Below, in pieces: positions 7,273 through 12,279 of a stretch of DNA of 12,279 nucleotides (positions are counted from its first letter, which is position 1; the number at the start of each line of letters is the position of its first letter). Position numbers and translations under genes: made by a program. The notes under the pieces are model-generated. The model saw only the letters and a program-made list of their open reading frames with translations, made no database searches and was not told the DNA's origin. This stretch comes from an uncultured Prevotella sp. (GTDB taxonomy: Bacteria > Bacteroidota > Bacteroidia > Bacteroidales > Bacteroidaceae): assembly GCA_900553155.1 (NCBI GenBank), contig USCM01000035.1, positions 1-12,279 on the forward strand. Reading direction: 5' to 3'.

Positions 7273-7860
7273 TTATTTCTTCAGCTCAAAGCCGATGCGC
7301 ATGCCGTTGTAGCTGCTCAGAAGCGAGTTTACGATAGCGGCTGTGGTGCTGAGCTTTGATGTAGCGTTAGACACCGCCTTCAATGTTGTCATAAGCTTGT
7401 CGGCATTGAAGGTGAGGGTCATTGTAGAGCCCTGTGTAACGACGTAGGCAGTGTATGCCGAGCCAAAGGCAGGTTTAAAGGTTATGGTCTTGGCCTTCTC
7501 GTTGAACACGTATGTACCCTTTGTCACGCGCTTCTTAATCTTAGAGGTATAGTTGCCCTCGCCGTCGAAGGTGTATACAATGCCGTTGATGCCAAGCGAC
7601 TTCATCACCGGAGCCACTCTCTTCTTAATCTTGTTTGTAACGGCAGCGCCGCCAGCCTTAGAGAGGAAGTTCTCGCTCTCAAACTCGCAAGCCGGTTGGC
7701 TATACTTCCATGTACCCTTGATAGATTTGGCGTTAGTGGCCTTGTCGCCTACAACGGTGTTCACCACACCCTCAATGATATCCTTAACGCTTTGTGCCTG
7801 AATACTGTTGCTGCACATGCAAAGAAGAGCAAGTGCCAAAACAAACTTAAATCTTTTCAT
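7273..7860 (-). CDS. Secreted DUF4923 family protein (lipocalin-like)
   Basis: A 195-residue exported protein of unknown function. Residues 1-22 form a signal peptide: basic MKRFKF, hydrophobic VLALALLCMC, and probable cleavage by signal peptidase I after SIQA. Two cysteines in the hydrophobic core do not make a proper lipobox, since the residue before the first Cys is Leu. The mature part begins SVKDIIEGVVNTVVGD, followed by a KGTWKYSQPACEFESENFLSKAGGAA block, which I recognise from memory as DUF4923, a Bacteroidota family. Alternating strands with GTW, YTFDGEGNYT and GTYVFNEKAKTITFKP suggest a small lipocalin-like beta-barrel, so a lipid or hydrophobic ligand is possible but unproven. A promoter-like element lies upstream, and xerD follows in the same direction. 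Confidence 0.8.
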   Translation of the reverse strand: MKRFKFVLALALLCMCSNSIQAQSVKDIIEGVVNTVVGDKATNAKSIKGTWKYSQPACEFESENFLSKAGGAAVTNKIKKRVAPVMKSLGINGIVYTFDGEGNYTSKIKKRVTKGTYVFNEKAKTITFKPAFGSAYTAYVVTQGSTMTLTFNADKLMTTLKAVSNATSKLSTTAAIVNSLLSSYNGMRIGFELKK

Positions 7861-7904
7861 AATTGTTTTTCACCAAATAAAATATTACTATAAATAATGA
7901 GCGG

Positions 7905-7935
7905 CAAAAATACCACTTTTTCTGTTTTACGCCAA
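7905..7935 (-). promoter_or_regulatory. Candidate promoter for the DUF4923-xerD unit
   Basis: On the - strand, TTG at 7935-7933 is followed after 20 bp by TATTTTTG at 7912-7905, an exact TAnnTTTG -7 box. The predicted leader is about 40 nt before the ATG at 7860. Consensus match by eye only. Confidence 0.5.
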
Positions 7936-8006
7936 CGACTAATGCCACATTTTATTATAAATGTCTAAAAAAGCTATGCTTTTTAACGTATACCAACCTT
8001 TTTAAT

Positions 8007-8014
8007 TAACTTTG
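8007..8014 (+). promoter_or_regulatory. Candidate -7 box for the dapB-lepB operon
   Basis: TAACTTTG matches TAnnTTTG exactly and is followed by CA. No clear -33 TTTG was found at the right distance. It lies 45 bp before the dapB start. In the same divergent spacer, a weak A/T-flanked hairpin is present at 7968-7984. Confidence 0.45.
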
Positions 8015-8058
8015 CAATCGGTATGCATAAGCATAAACAGACAAAAATTTAAAAGACA

Positions 8059-8814
8059 ATGAACATAGCACTTATCGGCTACGGCAAGATGGGCAAGATG
8101 ATTGAGTCTATCTGCAAGGAGCGTGGCCACAAAATTGTTAGCATCATCGACATTGACAATCAGCAGGATTTCGATTCACCCGAGTTTGCATCAGCAGACG
8201 TTGCAATAGAGTTTACATCGCCTACCGCTGCCTACGGCAATTATCTGCGTGCCTTCAAGGCGGGCGTCAAGGTGGTTAGCGGCTCTACAGGCTGGATGAA
8301 GGATCATGGCGACGACGTTCGCCGTATGTGTACAAAGGAGGGCAAGACGCTGTTCTGGGCATCCAACTTCTCTATCGGTGTTGCCATCTTCTCTGCCGTA
8401 AACCGCTATCTGGCAAAGATTATGAACCAGTTTCCACAGTACGACGTGCGTATGGAGGAGACTCACCACATCCACAAGCTCGACGCTCCGTCGGGCACAG
8501 CCATCACCCTTGCCGAGGAGATTGTAAACGATCTCGACCGCAAGACATCATGGGTTAAGGGCGAGCAGCACCTTGCCGACGGCACGGTGGAGGGTACCAA
8601 CAACGTGGCTCCCGACCAGCTTGCCATCGAGAGCATACGCCGCGACGAGGTTCCGGGCATCCACTCTATAATATACGATAGCGAAGCCGACTGCATCAAC
8701 ATCACTCACGACGCCCACTCGCGTAAGGGATTCGCCCTGGGTGCGGTGCTTGCAGCCGAATATACACAGCAGCACACAGGCTTGCTTACTACAAGCGACC
8801 TCTTCAAATTCTAA
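8059..8814 (+). CDS. dapB: 4-hydroxy-tetrahydrodipicolinate reductase
   Basis: NAD(P)H-dependent reductase of the diaminopimelate pathway, making tetrahydrodipicolinate for lysine and peptidoglycan; cytoplasmic. The 251 residues are within the family's range. The N-terminal nucleotide-binding loop is GYGKMGKMIE (residues 7-16), followed by an acidic IDID strand end. Residues near 78-82 read SGSTG, and the catalytic/substrate block EETHHIHKLDAPSGTA (near 134-149) carries the expected His-His pair, Lys and SGTA loop. The C-terminal segment DAHSRKGFALGAVLAAEY is also typical. The gene opens an apparent operon: lepB begins 19 bp after its stop. It is preceded by a TAnnTTTG box. No lysine riboswitch was recognised in the 198-bp upstream spacer. 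Confidence 0.96.
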   Translation: MNIALIGYGKMGKMIESICKERGHKIVSIIDIDNQQDFDSPEFASADVAIEFTSPTAAYGNYLRAFKAGVKVVSGSTGWMKDHGDDVRRMCTKEGKTLFWASNFSIGVAIFSAVNRYLAKIMNQFPQYDVRMEETHHIHKLDAPSGTAITLAEEIVNDLDRKTSWVKGEQHLADGTVEGTNNVAPDQLAIESIRRDEVPGIHSIIYDSEADCINITHDAHSRKGFALGAVLAAEYTQQHTGLLTTSDLFKF

Positions 8815-8833
8815 TAACAACAACTCAACTACA

Positions 8834-10285
8834 ATGACCGATAAGGAAAAGAAGGTCCTCAACCCTAAGGTGCAGTGGGCCAAGTTTGTCGTGGTGACGG
8901 TGTTGTACCTGCTCTTTCTCTACTGGGTTAAGAGTTGGTGGGGGCTTCTCGTCCTGCCGTTTATCTTCGACGTGTACATTACAAAGCGCATAAAGTGGCA
9001 GTGGTGGCGCGAGGGCGGCGACGCAACACGCTTCATCATGTCGTGGGTGGACGCCATCGTGTTTGCCCTCGTGGCTGTCTACTTCATCAATCTGTTCTTC
9101 TTCCAGAACTACGTCATCCCCTCTTCGTCTTTGGAGAAGTCGCTCCTTACCGGCGACTACCTCTTTGTGTCGAAGATAAGCTATGGACCGCGCAAGCCGC
9201 AGACACCGCTTACGTTGCCCCTCACACAGCACACGCTGCCCGTGTTCGAATGTCCTTCGTACATAGAGTGGCCGCAGTGGAAGTATGAGCGTGCCAAGGG
9301 ATTGGGACATGTACAGCAGAACGACATCGTGGTGTTCAACTATCCGGCTGGCGACACGCTATGCACAGCACCGCAATATCAGGCACAAGACTTCTACCGC
9401 CTTGTCTACGGACTTGGCGAGGGCGAGTACGTACAGAAGCATAATGGCATGCTGCCGAATTTGGACAGCATGTCGTACCAGCAGCGATACGACTTCTTTG
9501 CAAAGATGTATGCCGACGGACGCCATATCGTCAACTCCAATCCGGATGCTTATGGCAAGGTGATAACACGCCCCGTAGACCGCCGCGAGAACTACGTAAA
9601 GCGCTGTGTGGGTCTGCCTGGACAGACGTTGCAGATAAAGAACCGCATTATCTACACCGACGGACGTGCCAACAAGGAGCCTGACAACGTGCAGTATTCT
9701 TACTACGTAAAGCTGCGCGGACAGCTGCCGCTTGAGCTTATCGACGAGCTTGGCATATCTATGGAGGATATAGCCAGCCTCAACACCACAGGCTATCTGC
9801 CTCTTACCAACGCAACGGTCAAGGCGCTGCGAGCACGCAAGGACATCGTGGAGAGTGTTACACTTGTCAACGACCCTACATGGTGGAACATCTATCCGCT
9901 TAACGGCTACAAGGGCTGGACAAGAGACAACTACGGACCAATATGGATTCCGAAGAAGGGTGCCACCATCAACCTCACTATGGACAACATTGCCGTGTAC
10001 GAGCGTCCGATACGTGTGTACGAGGGCAACGACCTTAAGGTGCAGGGCGGAAAGATATACATCAACGGCAAGGAGGCAAAGAAGTATACCTTCAAGATGG
10101 ACTACTACTGGATGATGGGCGACAACCGCCACAACTCGCTCGACTCACGCTACTGGGGATTCGTTCCCGAAGACCACATCGTAGGTAAGCCGATATTCAT
10201 CTGGTGGAGCCACGATCCCGACCACGGTGGATTCAGCGGCATACGTTGGAGCCGACTGTTCCGCTTCGTGGACAATATCAAGTAA
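8834..10285 (+). CDS. lepB: Signal peptidase I (long Bacteroidota form)
   Basis: Membrane-bound serine protease (S26A) that removes signal peptides. Starting at the ATG at 8834 the protein has 483 residues, much longer than the roughly 320 of E. coli LepB. The frame stays open upstream into dapB, but the extension has no family resemblance. Hydrophobic segments at about residues 15-48 and 73-92 anchor the N-terminus. The catalytic region IPSSSLEKSLLTGDYLFVSK gives Ser99; here Leu replaces the usual Met after the nucleophile. Lys256 in NYVKRCVGLPGQTLQIKN is the general base. The box-E motif MMGDNRHNSLDSRYWGFVP lies near 424-442. A long insert between Ser99 and Lys256, and a second between Lys256 and the GDN box, explain the extra length. 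It is co-directional with dapB and with the small membrane protein 26 bp downstream. Confidence 0.93.
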   Translation: MTDKEKKVLNPKVQWAKFVVVTVLYLLFLYWVKSWWGLLVLPFIFDVYITKRIKWQWWREGGDATRFIMSWVDAIVFALVAVYFINLFFFQNYVIPSSSLEKSLLTGDYLFVSKISYGPRKPQTPLTLPLTQHTLPVFECPSYIEWPQWKYERAKGLGHVQQNDIVVFNYPAGDTLCTAPQYQAQDFYRLVYGLGEGEYVQKHNGMLPNLDSMSYQQRYDFFAKMYADGRHIVNSNPDAYGKVITRPVDRRENYVKRCVGLPGQTLQIKNRIIYTDGRANKEPDNVQYSYYVKLRGQLPLELIDELGISMEDIASLNTTGYLPLTNATVKALRARKDIVESVTLVNDPTWWNIYPLNGYKGWTRDNYGPIWIPKKGATINLTMDNIAVYERPIRVYEGNDLKVQGGKIYINGKEAKKYTFKMDYYWMMGDNRHNSLDSRYWGFVPEDHIVGKPIFIWWSHDPDHGGFSGIRWSRLFRFVDNIK

Positions 10286-10311
10286 ATCTTAACCCTTAAT
10301 ACTTAATCTCT

Positions 10312-10557
10312 ATGTTAGGCAAAATAATATCGCAAATCTTAAGATACGAAGATATGCACAAGGTTCAGGGATTCTTCCTGTATCTTGCAATGCTTATAGT
10401 GGCAAGCCTTCTGTTTTGGCTTATAGGCTACGACACTTACATGCAAGACAGCGGTTGGCTGGTGTTCTTGTATTACATATTGTTGAACTTGGTGGCATTG
10501 GTGCTGCATTATTTGGCGATATATGCTATAATAAAGATTAAGGAAAAGAAGAAGTAG
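10312..10557 (+). CDS. Small two-helix membrane protein, unknown function
   Basis: An 81-residue protein that I do not recognise. An amphipathic N-terminus (MLGKIISQILRYEDMHKVQ) precedes two hydrophobic segments at about residues 20-40 (FFLYLAMLIVASLLFWLIGY) and 49-73 (WLVFLYYILLNLVALVLHYLAIYAI). It ends in a strongly basic tail, KIKEKKK. A polar turn with Asp and Gln joins the helices, so a hairpin in the inner membrane with both ends in the cytoplasm is likely. It lies 26 bp after lepB in the same direction and is probably co-transcribed, which could mean a role at the membrane near LepB, but that is only inference. Codon-scale composition resembles the neighbours, and the hydrophobic pattern supports it as real. 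Confidence 0.7.
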   Translation: MLGKIISQILRYEDMHKVQGFFLYLAMLIVASLLFWLIGYDTYMQDSGWLVFLYYILLNLVALVLHYLAIYAIIKIKEKKK

Positions 10558-10574
10558 ATTTTTCATTTCATCTA

Positions 10575-10648
10575 ACAAAGTACCAGTCGACGTTGTTTAG
10601 TCGCACAATACATTGTGTGTCAACGATTTACGTCTACTGGTACTTTGT
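10575..10648. repeat. Long-stem inverted repeat with nested hairpins
   Basis: The outer arms ACAAAGTACCAGT (10575-10587) and ACTGGTACTTTGT (10636-10648) pair perfectly over 13 bp. Inside, CGTTG (10591-10595) can pair with CAACG (10621-10625), and CACAAT (10604-10609) faces ATTGTG (10612-10617). No T-tract follows, so a standard intrinsic terminator is unlikely, although it sits where the dapB-lepB operon ends. It could be a structured RNA, a transcript-end stabiliser or the remnant of a small inverted-repeat element. Confidence 0.75.
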
Positions 10649-10733
10649 CGGTATATAGCAAAAGTGCCATGCTATGTGCCAGCCTCCGAGGCATAAGTGG
10701 CAGCCTCGCTAATCTGAGGGGATATATTGGGGC

Positions 10734-10790
10734 GTTACAAGGTGTCTGTAATGCCGTTACAAGTGCTCTGTAATGCTGTTACAAGGCACT
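10734..10790 (+). repeat. 22-bp tandem repeat, two full units and a partial third
   Basis: Units start at 10734, 10756 and 10778, each with GTTACAAG; the first two end with CTGTAATGCC and CTGTAATGCT. Unit junctions such as GTAATGCCGTTAC (10748-10760) are near-palindromes. The third unit keeps only its first half. There are no unique spacers between copies, so it is not a CRISPR array. Confidence 0.75.
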
Positions 10791-10967
10791 CTTTAGTTTG
10801 GCACCTCTATGCGATAATGCTGCCGTCTGTCACATTAGGCATAATGGCTGTTAGATACACTGGTAGATAATGGCATTTCATGGATAAAGTGACAGCCTTT
10901 AAATGTTTGATTATGAACGTGTTGCGTATATTCTGCCACTTTCGGCACTAATTTTCAAAAAACAATA

Positions 10968-11639
10968 ATGTTTAACTCTACAACAACCAACAATATGTCC
11001 ACAACGTCTGGTGTACAACCCATTGGCACGACGGTGCTATTGTCGTCGGCTTATTTTCCGCCGGTTCAATGGATGCAGAAGTTGTACAGATATAATAAGG
11101 TGTACGTCGAACGCAACGACAACTTCTGCAAGCAGACCTACCGCAACCGCTGCGTTATAGCCACCGCCAATGGTGTGCAGGCTCTGACTGTGCCTATTGA
11201 GCGCTTTGAAGGAGCCAAGTGTCCGATGCGCGACATACGTATAAGCGACCACGGCGAGTGGCGACACCTGCACTGGAACGCCATTGTGTCGGCTTACGGC
11301 GAGAGTCCCTTTTTCGACTATTATGCCGACGACCTGCGTCCCTTCTTTGAGCGCAAGTGGCAGTATCTGTTCGACTTCAATATGGAGATTGTATCTAAGC
11401 TGTGCGAGCTGCTTGATGTGCGTCCCGACATAAGCCTCACCGATGCTTATGCCGATGCCGCCCTTCTTGGTGCCGACGATCTGCGCGACGCCATAAGGCC
11501 CAAGCATCCCGCTGCCGACCCAGCCTTCGAGCCGCGTCCTTACTACCAGGTGTATGCCGCACGTCACGGTTTCCAGCCCAATATGTCGGTGCTCGACCTG
11601 CTGTGCAACGAGGGACCGGAGGGAATATTCTATTTATAG
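10968..11639 (+). CDS. WbqC-family protein
   Basis: A 223-residue protein of the WbqC-like family, often found in polysaccharide or O-antigen contexts but biochemically poorly characterised. In Bacteroidota a member commonly sits after dapB and lepB, as here. Family segments visible are LLSSAYFPPVQWMQKL near residues 24-39, VYVERNDNFCKQTYRNRCVIATANGVQALTVPI, the HWNAIVSAYGESPFFDYYADDLRPFFE block, and the C-terminal YYQVYAARHGFQPNMSVLDLLCNEGPEGIFYL. The first 20 or so residues (MFNSTTTNNMSTTSG) are low-complexity and unconserved, so translation might start at the second Met (10995) instead. It is separated from the preceding operon by the repeat-rich spacer and followed by a short repeat array before the thioesterase. 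Confidence 0.85.
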   Translation: MFNSTTTNNMSTTSGVQPIGTTVLLSSAYFPPVQWMQKLYRYNKVYVERNDNFCKQTYRNRCVIATANGVQALTVPIERFEGAKCPMRDIRISDHGEWRHLHWNAIVSAYGESPFFDYYADDLRPFFERKWQYLFDFNMEIVSKLCELLDVRPDISLTDAYADAALLGADDLRDAIRPKHPAADPAFEPRPYYQVYAARHGFQPNMSVLDLLCNEGPEGIFYL

Positions 11640-11640
11640 A

Positions 11641-11700
11641 CGAGTAAGCGAGTAGACTAATAGACAAGTAAACGAGTAGACAAGTAAACAATTAAACAAG
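11641..11700 (+). repeat. Short tandem repeats of GAGTAGAC/AAGTAAAC type
   Basis: Alternating 8-bp words related to GAGTAGAC and AAGTAAAC fill the gap after the WbqC gene. TAGACAAGTAAAC repeats at 11661-11673 and 11677-11689 with a 16-bp period. The array runs up to the AAGGAG ribosome-binding site of the thioesterase gene. Confidence 0.8.
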
Positions 11701-11711
11701 GAGATAAGCCA

Positions 11712-12140
11712 ATGCAACCACAATATGTTTTTGAGACCGAGATGGAGGTTCGCGACTACGAGTGCGACATCCAGGGCATAGTGAACAACGCCAACTATCT
11801 GCATTACACCGAGCACACGCGCCATTTGTACCTTATGTCGCTTGGTGTAAGCTTTGCCAAGCTGCACGAGCAGGGTGTAGACCCGGTGGTGGCGCGTATG
11901 AATCTGCAATACAAGACGCCTCTGCGCAGCGACGATGTGTTTGTGTCGAAGCTTGGTGTGCGCAAGGAGGGCCTGCGTTATGTGTTCAACCAGGATATCT
12001 TCCGCAAGTCGGATGGCAGGCTGTGTCTGCGTGCTGTCGTCGAGCTTGTTTGCCTTATCAATGGCAAGCTGGGTAATAGCGAGGACTATGACAGGGCGTT
12101 CGGTTTTATAAACCAACCCAACGAAACAACAGAACAATAA
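11712..12140 (+). CDS. Acyl-CoA thioesterase, hotdog fold (4HBT/YbgC-like)
   Basis: Small cytoplasmic thioesterase of 142 residues, expected to hydrolyse an acyl-CoA or acyl-ACP thioester. The N-terminal motif RDYECDIQGIVNNANYLHYTEHTRH is the 4-hydroxybenzoyl-CoA-type signature; the Asp in the YECD segment (Asp20) takes the place of the usual catalytic Asp, and GIVNN corresponds to the common G-V-N-N turn. Later strands (VARMNLQYKTPLRSDDVFVSKLGV, RYVFNQDIFR, CLRAVVELVCL) fit the hotdog sheet. The start at 11712 is supported by an AAGGAG Shine-Dalgarno-like sequence at 11698-11703, eight bases upstream, which is unusual in this group. Its stop overlaps the next start by one base (TAATG), so it is probably translationally coupled to the dusB-like gene. 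The physiological substrate is unknown. Confidence 0.88.
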   Translation: MQPQYVFETEMEVRDYECDIQGIVNNANYLHYTEHTRHLYLMSLGVSFAKLHEQGVDPVVARMNLQYKTPLRSDDVFVSKLGVRKEGLRYVFNQDIFRKSDGRLCLRAVVELVCLINGKLGNSEDYDRAFGFINQPNETTEQ

Positions 12141-12279
12141 TGAAGATAGGAAATATAGAATTTGGACCACAGCCTTTGTTCCTCGCCCCAATGGAGGACG
12201 TAACCGACATAGGCTTTAGACACCTGTGCAAGCGCTTCGGCACATCAATGGTGTACACCGAGTTTGTAAGTGCCGAGGC
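12140..12279 (+). CDS. dusB: tRNA-dihydrouridine synthase, DusB-like (3' partial)
   Basis: Only the first 46 codons are in the window. The protein begins MKIGNIEFGPQPLFLAPMEDVTDIGFRHLCKRFG and continues with MVYTEFVSAEA. LAPMEDVTDIGFR is the FMN-binding N-terminal strand of the Dus family, normally LAPMAGVTD, and EFVSAE is the next conserved strand. FMN-dependent Dus enzymes reduce uridine to dihydrouridine in tRNA. The ATG overlaps the thioesterase stop by one base, so it is likely translated by coupling. The PMEDVTD form is common in Bacteroidota members of the family. DusB is the likeliest subgroup, but the diagnostic catalytic Cys is outside the window. Confidence 0.85.
   Translation, partial: MKIGNIEFGPQPLFLAPMEDVTDIGFRHLCKRFGTSMVYTEFVSAE

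Larger units (their letters stand above)
10558..10967. other. Gene-free spacer of 410 bp rich in repeats
   Basis: No convincing coding sequence is seen on either strand. It contains a large inverted repeat (10575-10648), a GC-richer patch with GCCTCCGAGGC (10682-10692) and TGCCA/TGGCA (10677-10681 and 10698-10702), a 22-bp tandem repeat (10734-10790), and a CTGTCAC/GTGACAG pair (10827-10833 and 10889-10895). TAATTTTC at 10949-10956 is one base from the -7 consensus and may serve the WbqC gene, although no matching -33 box was found. Confidence 0.75.

Noticed and set aside
7800..7860. Lipoprotein signal in the DUF4923 protein
   Set aside because: The residue before the first Cys is Leu, not Gly/Ala/Ser, so the lipobox fails; a signal peptidase I site after SIQA fits better.
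7968..7984. AAAAAGC-TAT-GCTTTTT hairpin upstream of dapB
   Set aside because: The stem is mostly A-T with a three-base loop and lies upstream of the predicted dapB start, so evidence for a terminator is too weak.
7861..8058. Lysine riboswitch upstream of dapB
   Set aside because: The spacer is only 198 bp, AT-rich, and contains promoter boxes for both directions; no multi-helix junction was recognised.
8741..8833. Upstream extension of lepB into dapB
   Set aside because: It would start at a non-ATG codon inside dapB and add a Ser/Asn-rich stretch with no family match; the ATG at 8834 fits better.
9359..10132. 257-codon - strand frame opposite lepB
   Set aside because: Antisense shadow; the lepB frame carries the catalytic motifs across the same bases.
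11634..12191. 185-codon - strand frame across the thioesterase gene
   Set aside because: Its C-terminus is encoded by the tandem repeat array, and the + strand thioesterase has a clear family motif and a Shine-Dalgarno site.

Overview
The window looks like chromosomal DNA from a member of the Bacteroidales, most likely Prevotella or a close relative. The reasons are a Bacteroidota-type long signal peptidase I, a DUF4923 secreted protein, a WbqC-family gene downstream of dapB and lepB, a four-helix-bundle (S23/IVP-like) gene, TAnnTTTG-type -7 promoter boxes, and mostly no Shine-Dalgarno sequences. This is placement by protein resemblance recalled from memory; no database was searched. No rRNA, tRNA, CRISPR array, transposase or phage gene was seen.

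Layout. Positions 1-3300 (+ strand) hold the 3' part of an M19 dipeptidase, a PfkB sugar kinase and a complete flavodiiron protein that ends at a strong hairpin terminator. Positions 3395-6360 hold the acetate pathway genes pta and ackA. They are separated by an AT-rich insert of about 600 bp that carries a four-helix-bundle gene and is flanked by short repeats in inverted orientation. The pta stop codon lies inside a perfect 22-bp palindrome. ackA ends at a bidirectional terminator shared with the converging xerD. Positions 6344-7935 (- strand) hold a two-gene unit: a secreted DUF4923 protein followed by the tyrosine recombinase xerD. Positions 8007-10557 (+) hold dapB, lepB and a small two-helix membrane protein. 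A 410-bp gene-free stretch with inverted and tandem repeats follows. Positions 10968-12279 (+) hold a WbqC-family gene, a hotdog thioesterase and the start of a dusB-like gene, the last two overlapping by one base.

How the genes work together. Pta and AckA convert acetyl-CoA to acetate with ATP gain, the usual fermentative ATP route in these anaerobes. The flavodiiron protein probably removes oxygen or NO. DapB feeds lysine and diaminopimelate synthesis, and LepB cleaves signal peptides of exported proteins such as the DUF4923 product. XerD-like recombinases resolve chromosome dimers.

Most of the window is ordinary housekeeping sequence. The parts worth a second look are the repeat-flanked four-helix-bundle module between pta and ackA, the palindrome at the pta stop, and the structured repeat-rich spacer at 10558-10967. 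No clearly new multi-gene system is visible.
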